Shown here one piece after another: positions 1 through 5,591 of a stretch of DNA of 5,838 nucleotides. The notes beneath the pieces are model-generated. The model was not told where the DNA came from and did not search any database. It saw only the letters and a list, made by a program, of their open reading frames with translations. This stretch comes from Pseudomonadota bacterium (GTDB lineage: Bacteria; BMS3Abin14). Within the stretch, counting starts at the first letter, position 1; each line of letters begins with the position of its first letter. Location: NCBI GenBank assembly GCA_016937135.1, contig JAFGWO010000222.1, positions 1-5,838 on the forward strand, in the 5' to 3' direction. A program made the position numbers and the translations under genes.

Positions 1-1
1 A

Positions 2-169
2 AACAACGTGGAATACGAGGTGGGAGTCACCGGCACCCTGCTATGGGGCGAGGAAGAAAAGATTTTCACGGCTATCAGGGAAGCATTCCGCCGATCCTCC
101 TCTGTCGGTCCCACGACCATGGAGGTGACGATTTCCAGCGCGTGCCCGTATCCGGGGAAAAACGGGTAA
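2..169 (+). CDS. YkoF-like thiamine/HMP-binding protein, 3' end only
   Basis: Partial gene entering from the left edge; the frame starting at base 2 is open for 55 codons and ends in TAA at 167-169. The visible tail has a strand-like stretch (YEVGVTGTLLWG), an amphipathic helix (EEEKIFTAIREAFRRSS) and a closing strand with METHIONINE-x-V-T-I-S-x-ACP (TTMEVTISSACPYP). This pattern resembles the single-domain YkoF / MTH1187-type family, small ferredoxin-like-fold proteins that bind thiamine or its hydroxymethylpyrimidine moiety and are often found near thiamine transport genes. The family assignment comes from motif recognition on about two thirds of a domain and the upstream context is missing, so the substrate is inference. 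It reads toward the convergent lipid operon and shows no functional connection with it. Confidence 0.55.
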   Translation, partial: NNVEYEVGVTGTLLWGEEEKIFTAIREAFRRSSSVGPTTMEVTISSACPYPGKNG

Positions 170-184
170 CGGGTAATGGGTAAT
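164..184 (+). repeat. Three tandem GGGTAAY heptamers
   Basis: Three head-to-tail copies: GGGTAAC (164-170), GGGTAAT (171-177) and GGGTAAT (178-184), followed by a degenerate GGATGA. The first copy supplies the TAA stop of the preceding gene. Short GGGTAAT-type arrays like this can vary in copy number by slippage; no function is evident here. Confidence 0.7.
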
Positions 185-200
185 GGATGAAAGATGCATG

Positions 201-233
201 GGAAGCGGGGAAAACCGCGGCCTTCCCTCTTTT
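201..233. terminator. Possible bidirectional terminator between convergent genes
   Basis: GGAAG (201-205) followed by CGG (206-208) can pair with CCG (215-217) and CTTCC (222-226), leaving a 4-nt bulge on the right arm. On the plus strand it is followed by a short T run (230-233). It lies between convergent genes (left gene stop at 169, right gene stop at 295), where a shared terminator is expected. The stem is imperfect and the T tract is short, so intrinsic termination is plausible but not strong. Nothing else is seen in the 125-bp gap. Confidence 0.35.
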
Positions 234-294
234 CATTCCCTCAAGGGACGGGTAGCGTCCAGTCCCGGACGATCACCCCGGATGATTGCCGGCC

Positions 295-837
295 TTAGGA
301 ACCGAAGATCCTGTAGCCCTTCCTGGCCGGCATGAAGCGGTCGCCTATGAGGACCGACAGCGGGAGGATGAAGGCCCAGAAGGCCGCCAGGACGAGGAGG
401 CTGAACCCCTGCCCTTTCGGGAATATTGCCGCCCCGAGCCTTTCTCCGGTAAAAAAAGCCATCGGTCCCCCGATCGCCCCTAGAAAAGCCGCGAGCGCAT
501 ATCTCCCCGAGAGCCAGCCAAGGGCAAAATGCAGGAGGGTCGCGAACTGCAGCCACATGACGCTGATCCAGAACGGGACCACCCACTGGACCCAGTAGCC
601 TGAAAGGAAAACGAAAACCCCCAGAAAAGACTGGATGGAATCCGCCGCCGTCCCCATAACGGCCACCACCAGGACCGTCTTTATCTCTTTTACCGGTTCG
701 CGGCAAAGGGCGAGGTGGACGAGGAGCAGGATCAGGCCAGCCGAAGCCCCAAGCCACGGATAACCCCGCGCGCCCCCCAGGACGCAGGCAAACCATCCCG
801 CCTGGTAAAGGGCAAGGTTTAAAACCGTGGTCTTCAA
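295..837 (-). CDS. DUF2878 family integral membrane protein
   Basis: A 180-residue hydrophobic protein. I place the start at a TTG (837-835) whose last bases overlap the TGA of the upstream gene as TTGA, the same kind of coupling as the previous junction. A weak AGAAGA element lies 7 nt upstream. The frame is open up to 924, but that extension is soluble, lies inside the neighbour's coding sequence and is not family-like. From the TTG start, about five membrane segments are seen near residues 6-22, 28-46, 54-79, 83-107 and 113-130, plus a C-terminal one near 145-164. Recognisable DUF2878-like stretches are GTAADSIQSFLGVF (62-75), PFWISVMWLQFATLLH (88-103) and GAIGGPMAFFTGERLGA (120-136). The function is unknown. 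The family commonly occurs next to DUF1365 and CFA-type methylase genes, which supports an accessory membrane role in the same lipid modification (inference). It is the last gene of the operon. Confidence 0.8.
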   Translation of the reverse strand: MKTTVLNLALYQAGWFACVLGGARGYPWLGASAGLILLLVHLALCREPVKEIKTVLVVAVMGTAADSIQSFLGVFVFLSGYWVQWVVPFWISVMWLQFATLLHFALGWLSGRYALAAFLGAIGGPMAFFTGERLGAAIFPKGQGFSLLVLAAFWAFILPLSVLIGDRFMPARKGYRIFGS

Positions 838-2804
838 TCCGGATTCTTCTGAAGGACCATCTGGTAATCCTGGATTATTCCCGTGCGAAATCCGGCCCCG
901 CAATAGGCGAAGTAATATTCCCATTTCCGGAGGGAATTCTCATCGAATCCAAGGTCCATGATCTTCTCTCTGGCGGCCAGGAGGTTCTGCCTCCAGTGAT
1001 CGAGGGTCGGCGCGTAATGGGGTCCGATGTCCAGGACTTTTTCGAGGTTCAGCCCCGTATCGCTCGCGATGGCGGATTTCATCGCCCCGAGGGACGGAAG
1101 GTGCCCGCCGGGGAAGATGTGCCTCCGGATCCAGTCCGTTGTGTTACGGTAAACCTCATAGCGCTCGTCCGGGATGGTGATCACCTGCACGACTGCCTTT
1201 CCTGCCGGTTTAAGGGCTTTTTCGCAGACCGCGAAAAATTGCCCGAGATTGGCGTGGCCTACGGCCTCTAACATCTCGATGGACACCACCCGGTCGAAAT
1301 CGCCTTCGATGCGGCGGTAATCCCGCAATTCGAGGGTGACCTGGTCATCCAGTCCAGCCTCCCCTACCCGTTTTTTCGCAAGCTCGAGCTGCTCCTTGGA
1401 AAGGGTGATCCCCGTCACCCGGCACCCTCGCTCCCTCGCCGCCTCAATGGCAAAGCTCCCCCATCCGCAGCCGATCTCGAGGACATGGTGACCAGAGTCG
1501 ATGCCCGCCATATCCATGATGGAGCGCAGCTTTTTTTTCTGGGCCTCCTCCAGGCTCTCCTCCCCCGTCTCGAAAAGGGCGCAGGAATAGGTCATGGTTG
1601 GATCCAGGAAAAGGGCGAAGAACTGGTTTCCGAGGTCATAGTGATCCCTTATGTTCCGGGCGCTGCCCCGAAGGGTGTTCGCCCTGACCCGGTGACGGAA
1701 GTAATCCATCCGGTTGGCGATGGAGGAGGCCGCATTCCGGCGCTCCTTGAGGGACGAAAGATTCCGCGCCAGGAGATCCAAAAGACCCGGAAGGTCTGGG
1801 GAAGTCCAGTCGCCTGCCGTGTAGGATTCCCCAAAACCCATTTCCCCCTTCATGAGGATCCGGCGGAAAAAGGCCTCGTCCCGGATCAACAGGGTGCCTT
1901 CCTGCCCTTTTCCGGTTTCCCCCAGGGTTCTCTGGCTGCCGTCCGGAAGGTGAACCTCCAGCAGGCCCGCCTCCATCCGGGAGAGATGGGAGAAAAACGC
2001 CCGCTTTCCCAGCTTTTGCAGCGGGCCGGGAGGGGGTCTGCGAATGGTCATGGGACTGAACGGCGCCGGCTTATCGAAAACCGGGAGCTTTCTCTGAAAA
2101 TACAGGCGCCCGGCCTGCCAGAGGATCCTGGGCATCGTGAGGGCCGCCGCTGCGGGGTGTCGGGCCAGCGTCGAAATAAGGCTGCGCCTGTCCAAAGGCT
2201 TTGCCTTTCCCGTCAAGTGCGCGGCGAAAACCATTTTCTCCCCCTGCCGGTAGTGGATGAGGATGTCCAGACTGTCTTTCGCCACGTCCGACAGGAAAAA
2301 CTCGTAGGAACCCTTTCGGTCAAAAAACGGCGAAACGTGAAAGACCTTCTGGGACGAGAAGTGGCCCAGGTACCCGGACCGCTCCCCCGGCGCCTCTCCC
2401 GGAAGGTACAAATGCATCTCCCCGAAGGTGTTGTTGACCTGGATCACCGCACATGCGAGAGATCCGTCGGCCCTGAAGCAGTAAAAGAAGCTGGCCGGGT
2501 TAAAAACGTAATTGAAGTACCGCGCCGCCGTGACGAGGAACACCCTGGAAACGTCCCTGATGCCGGATGCGGAAAGGACCCGATCGAGCTTCTCCCTGAT
2601 GGACCCGGGTTCCGAAAAGAGGTAGTCCTTGTCGTGGATGGAAACCGGGCGGATCCGGTTGTACCCGAAAAGGGGGATTTTTTCATCCAGCTCGGGGAGC
2701 TCGGCGAGATCGATCCCGTAAAGATAAAGGGGATACTCGAACCGGTGGCCGACGGGCCATGCCCTTGAATGCATGATTTTTCCGCTAAAGATCCTGGAAT
2801 TCAC
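834..2804 (-). CDS. DUF1365-cyclopropane-fatty-acid synthase (SAM-dependent methylase) fusion
   Basis: One open frame of 656 codons holds two proteins that are usually separate. Residues about 1-240 are DUF1365: H12, R14, P17, H20, F22 and Y24 of the N-terminal His/aromatic motif, FNPASFFYCF (101-110), VNNTFGEMHLYL (123-134) and FHVSPFF (155-161). Residues about 265-656 form a full CFA/CMAS methylase: TYSCALF (405-411, C408 matching E. coli Cfa C139), the SAM-binding loop LEIGCGWG (442-449), SIEMLEAVG (508-516, E513 matching E239) and Y597 matching the active-site Tyr. The His of the E. coli bicarbonate site (H266) is Gln540 here, with I542 matching I268. CFA enzymes transfer a one-carbon unit from S-adenosylmethionine to the double bond of phospholipid acyl chains at the inner membrane face. 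The start is GTG with GGGAG 6 nt upstream; it overlaps the preceding TGA as GTGA. No internal Shine-Dalgarno site is seen near M252 or M277, so separate translation of the methylase looks unlikely. Whether the product is cyclopropane, methyl-branched or a furan precursor cannot be told. Confidence 0.93.
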   Translation of the reverse strand: MNSRIFSGKIMHSRAWPVGHRFEYPLYLYGIDLAELPELDEKIPLFGYNRIRPVSIHDKDYLFSEPGSIREKLDRVLSASGIRDVSRVFLVTAARYFNYVFNPASFFYCFRADGSLACAVIQVNNTFGEMHLYLPGEAPGERSGYLGHFSSQKVFHVSPFFDRKGSYEFFLSDVAKDSLDILIHYRQGEKMVFAAHLTGKAKPLDRRSLISTLARHPAAAALTMPRILWQAGRLYFQRKLPVFDKPAPFSPMTIRRPPPGPLQKLGKRAFFSHLSRMEAGLLEVHLPDGSQRTLGETGKGQEGTLLIRDEAFFRRILMKGEMGFGESYTAGDWTSPDLPGLLDLLARNLSSLKERRNAASSIANRMDYFRHRVRANTLRGSARNIRDHYDLGNQFFALFLDPTMTYSCALFETGEESLEEAQKKKLRSIMDMAGIDSGHHVLEIGCGWGSFAIEAARERGCRVTGITLSKEQLELAKKRVGEAGLDDQVTLELRDYRRIEGDFDRVVSIEMLEAVGHANLGQFFAVCEKALKPAGKAVVQVITIPDERYEVYRNTTDWIRRHIFPGGHLPSLGAMKSAIASDTGLNLEKVLDIGPHYAPTLDHWRQNLLAAREKIMDLGFDENSLRKWEYYFAYCGAGFRTGIIQDYQMVLQKNPD

Positions 2805-4057
2805 AGGCGGCTCCCGAAGGCCTGGCCAACCGCTGCGGCGGACCGGACGGCATCCTCGTGGAACCCGTACCCGAAATAGCTTCCGCAGAAAAAGGTGTTT
2901 TTCCTGCCATTAAGGAGGGGCAGTTCTTTCTGCGTCGCCATCGATTCAAAGGAATATAGGGGGTGATGGTAGGTCATGGCAGCGATTCGGGAACTTTCAC
3001 TGATGGGCCGCAGCCCGTTGAGGGTGACGCAGTAGTCAGCCTGTGTCTGGAATCCCTGGAGCCTGTTCATGTAGTAGGTCACTGAAACGGGGGCGCGGGC
3101 GTCATCCCCTTCCTCACGGGTGTAATTCCAGGATGACCAGACCCTCCGGGAGGGAGCCAGGATGGAGGTGTCGGTGTGGAGGACCGTCTCGTTGGGCTGG
3201 TATTGCCATGGGCCTAACAGCCTGCGCTCGTCGTCCGTTGGATCGGTGAGCATCCGGAGGGCCTCGTCCGCATGGGCCGCGATGACCACCCGGTCAAAGG
3301 AAAAGTTCTCCCCGGAAGCGGTCCGGATGGTCACCTCCGAAGGCCCCCTGGTGATCCCCTCGATGGGCGCCGCGAGGTTCACCACACCGGTAAAACCTTT
3401 GAGAAAAGCCTCAACGTAGCTTCTGCTCCCCCCGACCACGGTCATCCACTGAGGCCGGTCCCTCAGGGACAGCAGGCCGTGGTTGTGAAAAAAGCGCAGG
3501 AGGGGAGCCGCCGGAAATCCCTCGATCCTTTCGAAGGGCGAGGACCAGATGGCGGAACACATGGGAATCACGTAGTTCTCAATAAGGTTCCTGGAGTACC
3601 CGTTGCGGCCAAGATACTCCCCCAGCGTGTCATTCCCAACGGTGTCCTCGCGAAGGTCCTTTTCACCGTGAAAGGAGAAGCGGCCGATTTCCCGGAGCAT
3701 CGCCCAATGGGCAGGACGGAAGATATTCCGGCGCTGGGCGAAAAACCCGTTGAGCCCCGACCCGGAATAAAACAGCCCGGACTTCCGGCTGTGGAAGGCG
3801 AAAGACATCCCCGTGTCGCGGGTCTTGACGTTCAAACGCTTTAAAAAAGCCCTCAGCAGGGGATAGGTGCGGTCATTGAGCACAATGAATCCGGTGTCCA
3901 CCGGCGTCCCTGCATCGGGACCTTCAGGGATGGTGATGGTATGGGTGTGACCCCCCAGATAATCGTTTTTCTCGAAAAGGACGACCTCGTGGTCCTTCTG
4001 CAGAAGGTAGGCCGACACGATCCCGGCTGCACCTCCCCCTACAACGGCAATGCGCAT
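2801..4057 (-). CDS. FAD-dependent amine-oxidase-family oxidoreductase
   Basis: 418 residues, the usual length for the NAD(P)/FAD-binding proteins that accompany DUF1365. The N-terminal Rossmann dinucleotide motif is MRIAVVGGGAAG (G7, G9, G12), with acidic E29 at the end of the second strand and LGGHTHT (34-40) after it. Further family features are VDTGFIVLNDRTYP (53-66), the PMCSAIWSS block (165-173), VVGGSRSYV (207-215) and a C-terminal FAD-contact block FFCGSYFGYGFHEDAV (389-404). No signal peptide is seen, so it is likely cytosolic or peripheral to the membrane. The ATG (4057-4055) has a strong GGGAGGGGAG ribosome site just upstream. It starts 48 bp after the DUF1295 stop and its TGA overlaps the next gene's GTG. 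Relatives include flavin desaturase/oxidase partners of CFA-like methylases in unusual fatty-acid pathways, so it probably oxidises or desaturates a methylated acyl chain (inference). The family also resembles phytoene-desaturase-type and plant cyclopropane-synthase N-terminal flavin domains, and the substrate is not provable here. Confidence 0.9.
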   Translation of the reverse strand: MRIAVVGGGAAGIVSAYLLQKDHEVVLFEKNDYLGGHTHTITIPEGPDAGTPVDTGFIVLNDRTYPLLRAFLKRLNVKTRDTGMSFAFHSRKSGLFYSGSGLNGFFAQRRNIFRPAHWAMLREIGRFSFHGEKDLREDTVGNDTLGEYLGRNGYSRNLIENYVIPMCSAIWSSPFERIEGFPAAPLLRFFHNHGLLSLRDRPQWMTVVGGSRSYVEAFLKGFTGVVNLAAPIEGITRGPSEVTIRTASGENFSFDRVVIAAHADEALRMLTDPTDDERRLLGPWQYQPNETVLHTDTSILAPSRRVWSSWNYTREEGDDARAPVSVTYYMNRLQGFQTQADYCVTLNGLRPISESSRIAAMTYHHPLYSFESMATQKELPLLNGRKNTFFCGSYFGYGFHEDAVRSAAAVGQAFGSRL

Positions 4058-4105
4058 GTCTCCCCTCCCTTCGGATGGTCGGCTGTCTCTTCCGGGCTGT
4101 TTCTC

Positions 4106-4876
4106 CTAATATTTTGGAAACCAGGGCACAAGGGGGTTGGTCCGTTTTTTATAATCCTCGAATTCGGGATTTTTTTCGTACCGTTTTTCCAGCATCGGGA
4201 TCCCGGAAACCTTGAGGAGAAGAAAATCGATGGCAAGAGGACTGATGATGGTCCACCATGCGCCAGGGGATCCCAGTGCGACCAGATACACCCCCCACCA
4301 GAGGAATGCCTCCCCGAAATAATTAGGGTGCCGGGAATAGCGCCAGAGTCCCGTGGTCATAATGCGGCCTTTATTGGCAGGATCCCTTTTAAAGACAGCG
4401 AGCTGCCAATCCCCCACCGCCTCGAAAAAGAATCCGGACAGCCACACGAGGAACCCTGTCAGATCGAGCCACCCCAGAGATGCCCCGGGCCGCGCGATTC
4501 CAGCGATAACCGGTGAAGACACGACCAGGATGACAAAACCCTGGAGCATGAATACCTGTAAAAAACTGCGAACCAGGAAGGTGCTCCCCCACTCTTCCCT
4601 CCATTTGCGGTAACGGAAGTCCTCCCCCTTTCCGCGTTTTCTGAAAAACTGGTGGACCCCCAGCCTCACCCCCCAAACGGTCACCATAAAAAGAAGGATC
4701 CCCGCACGAGGGTGGCCGGCCCCCCACCTCAAGGCCACCGACCAGGCCGCCGCGACAAAAAGGAGGCCGTATGCGATGTCGGCGATGCTGTTGTCTTTCC
4801 GGATCTGCGCCAGGAGAAAAAAGCCGCACATGAGCAGGAGGATAACCAGGGCTGCGGTTGCGAAAGGCGCGGTCAA
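4106..4876 (-). CDS. DUF1295 (steroid 5-alpha-reductase-like) integral membrane protein
   Basis: 256 residues from a TTG start at 4876-4874. This start is chosen because GGAGG (4888-4884) lies 7 nt upstream, and the 15 extra residues of the longer open frame (to 4921) would include that site. Membrane segments are seen near residues 6-24, 34-50, 58-76, 105-127, 136-155 and 190-222. Family marks are DNSIADIAYGL (28-38), the GEDFRYRKWREEWG block (84-97), the GLWRYSRHPNYFGE motif (176-189) and a C-terminal LEKRYEKNPEFEDYKKRTNPLVPWFP (229-254), typical of DUF1295 and of the isoprenylcysteine methyltransferase / sterol-reductase membrane fold. In that fold the RHPNYFGE region contributes to cofactor (NADPH or SAM) binding. 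It is first in the operon, nearest the divergent promoter region. A role in reducing a lipid intermediate made by the downstream methylase is inference; no catalytic proof is visible. Confidence 0.88.
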   Translation of the reverse strand: MTAPFATAALVILLLMCGFFLLAQIRKDNSIADIAYGLLFVAAAWSVALRWGAGHPRAGILLFMVTVWGVRLGVHQFFRKRGKGEDFRYRKWREEWGSTFLVRSFLQVFMLQGFVILVVSSPVIAGIARPGASLGWLDLTGFLVWLSGFFFEAVGDWQLAVFKRDPANKGRIMTTGLWRYSRHPNYFGEAFLWWGVYLVALGSPGAWWTIISPLAIDFLLLKVSGIPMLEKRYEKNPEFEDYKKRTNPLVPWFPKY

Positions 4877-4883
4877 GGCAGGT

Positions 4884-4888
4884 CCTCC
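4884..4888 (-). promoter_or_regulatory. Ribosome binding site fixing the TTG start of the DUF1295 gene
   Basis: GGAGG on the minus strand with a 7-nt spacer to TTG (4876-4874). The frame upstream has no ATG, only TTG codons such as the one ending at 4921, so this site decides the start. Confidence 0.75.
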
Positions 4889-4947
4889 GGGTAGATATGC
4901 ACATGAAAAATTCAAACACAAAAAAGCATGAAAAGTTTATCCCCCTT

Positions 4948-4974
4948 TTTTACGGGATTCAATGATGAAGATCA
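4948..4974 (-). promoter_or_regulatory. Candidate ECF11-type (RpoE/ChrR) sigma promoter for the lipid operon
   Basis: Reading the minus strand, TGATC (4974-4970) is followed after 16 nt by CGTAA (4953-4949). This agrees with the TGATC ... CGTA/TAA pattern I recall for ECF sigma factors of the Rhodobacter RpoE (ChrR-controlled) group, whose regulons include this type of CFA/DUF1365/flavoprotein operon. It would give a 5' leader of about 65 nt before the DUF1295 start. No sigma or anti-sigma gene is in the window, so this is a context-supported prediction. Confidence 0.42.
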
Positions 4975-4985
4975 TTTTTTGGCAA
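4957..4985 (-). promoter_or_regulatory. Alternative sigma-70-like promoter for the lipid operon
   Basis: Minus strand TTGCCA (4985-4980, 5 of 6 to TTGACA), a 17-nt spacer, then TTGAAT (4962-4957, 4 of 6 to TATAAT). It overlaps the ECF-like candidate, so the two could be alternative promoters or only one may be real. The weak -10 lowers confidence. Confidence 0.25.
4961..4976. promoter_or_regulatory. Perfect dyad AATGAT-GAAG-ATCATT in the operon promoter zone
   Basis: Six-base arms (4961-4966 and 4971-4976) flank a 4-nt centre. The dyad overlaps the ECF-like -35 and the spacer of the alternative promoter, so it could be an operator for a dimeric regulator or a chance palindrome in AT-rich promoter DNA. 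Confidence 0.3.
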
Positions 4986-5008
4986 TAACGATACCATTTT
5001 CATGGCAA
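4980..5008. repeat. Direct repeat TGGCAA, 23 bp apart
   Basis: TGGCAA occurs at 4980-4985 and 5003-5008, start-to-start 23 bp, about two helical turns. On the minus strand these are two TTGCCA boxes just upstream of the ECF-like -35, a position that would suit an activator. Six bases is short, so chance is possible. Confidence 0.25.
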
Positions 5009-5056
5009 CCCCTCTCCGTCCCGGGCTTTGGAGGGGAAAGGGGACATCCAACGTCC

Positions 5057-5084
5057 TTCATTATTCCGGTAATCCAGGTATAAT
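5057..5084 (+). promoter_or_regulatory. Candidate sigma-70 promoter for the DUF2177 gene
   Basis: A perfect -10 TATAAT (5079-5084) is preceded, after 16 bp, by a weak -35 TTCATT (5057-5062). The distance to the ATG at 5172 is 87 nt. The hexamer is exact, but the -35 matches only about half of the consensus, as expected of an activator-dependent promoter. Confidence 0.45.
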
Positions 5085-5086
5085 GA
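5058..5086. promoter_or_regulatory. Seven-base inverted repeat covering the DUF2177 promoter
   Basis: TCATTAT (5058-5064) and ATAATGA (5080-5086) are perfect inverted arms with a 15-bp spacer; centre-to-centre they are 22 bp, about two helical turns. The arms coincide with the -35 and -10 candidates, the geometry of an operator for a dimeric repressor or a spacer-binding activator. No regulator gene is visible. Confidence 0.35.
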
Positions 5087-5171
5087 GCAGCAGGGACAGG
5101 ACCAAAAGGGGTTTCGAGAGGGAAGGGAATAATCCGATTTTCGTTTTCGAAAAAACCAAGGGGGTGTCGAA

Positions 5172-5579
5172 ATGAATTTTGCTTTCTACCTCAAGCTCTA
5201 TGCCGTGACGGTCCCGGTGTTCTTTCTCGTCGACATGTTATGGCTGGGGGTCATCGCAAGGAATTTTTACAGGGACGCGCTGGGCCACCTCATGGCTCCT
5301 TCGGTCAATTGGACCGCGGTCATCGGGTTTTACCTCATGTTCATCGTCGGGATCCTTATCTTCGCGGTCATACCGGGGCTTCGGAAAGAATCCCTGGCCT
5401 GGACAATCCTTTACGGCGGATTGTTCGGATTTTTCACCTACGCGACTTACGATCTGACCAATCTGGCCACCCTGGCGGACTGGCCGGCAAAGATGGCTGT
5501 GGTGGATATCATCTGGGGTGTCGCCCTGTGCAGCGTGGTTTCGGGGGCCAGCTTCCTGATCGGAAAAAACTTTCTCTAA
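5172..5579 (+). CDS. DUF2177 family membrane protein
   Basis: 135 residues, typical for the family, with an ATG preceded by AAGGGGGTG (5158-5166) at a 5-nt spacing. Four membrane segments are predicted by eye near residues 5-27, 48-67, 76-96 and 108-131. Family-like polar residues lie inside them: DMLWLG (21-26), YATYDLTNLATL (90-101), WP (104-105) and VDIIWG (111-116). The function of the family is unknown. Charged/polar conserved residues buried in a small four-helix membrane protein suggest binding of a small lipid-like or cofactor molecule, but that is inference. It is divergent from the DUF1295 operon across a shared regulatory gap, and DUF2177 genes are often found near the same lipid-modification genes elsewhere. 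A second gene follows after 12 bp, so it heads a plus-strand operon. Confidence 0.85.
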   Translation: MNFAFYLKLYAVTVPVFFLVDMLWLGVIARNFYRDALGHLMAPSVNWTAVIGFYLMFIVGILIFAVIPGLRKESLAWTILYGGLFGFFTYATYDLTNLATLADWPAKMAVVDIIWGVALCSVVSGASFLIGKNFL

Positions 5580-5580
5580 A

Positions 5581-5587
5581 AGGAGAG
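5581..5587 (+). promoter_or_regulatory. Ribosome binding site fixing the TTG start of the zinc-ribbon gene
   Basis: AGGAGAG lies 4 nt before TTG (5592-5594), directly after the DUF2177 stop. The first in-frame ATG (codon 19) would remove the first metal-binding CxxC and has no comparable site. Confidence 0.65.
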
Positions 5588-5591
5588 ATCC

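Noticed and set aside
237..271. Small hairpins TCCCT-CA-AGGGA and CGTCC/GGACG after the DUF2878 stop
   Set aside because: The first has a loop too small to form well. The second has only a 5-bp stem and no T run on the minus strand, so neither is a convincing terminator.
233..796. 187-codon minus-strand frame overlapping DUF2878
   Set aside because: Same strand, different frame; Gly/Arg/Pro rich. The DUF2878 frame has membrane segments and family motifs.
838..924. Upstream extension of DUF2878 to 924
   Set aside because: The extra 29 residues are polar, lie inside the methylase coding region and are not family-like. The TTGA overlap start is better.
1485..2768. 427-codon plus-strand open frame opposite the methylase gene
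   Set aside because: It lies wholly antisense to an unmistakable CFA/DUF1365 gene. Its translation is Pro/Arg/Gly/Glu rich with no recognisable motif, as expected of a GC-rich shadow frame.
3272..3844. 190-codon plus-strand open frame opposite the flavoprotein
   Set aside because: Antisense shadow of the FAD gene with low-complexity composition and no family resemblance.
3941..4516. 191-codon plus-strand frame spanning the FAD/DUF1295 junction
   Set aside because: Crosses two real opposite-strand genes and has no ribosome site or motif.
5009..5036. CCCCTC / GAGGGG inverted repeat in the intergenic gap
   Set aside because: Six-base arms with a 16-nt spacer and no T tract. Not a credible terminator, and chance is likely in a purine/pyrimidine-rich stretch.
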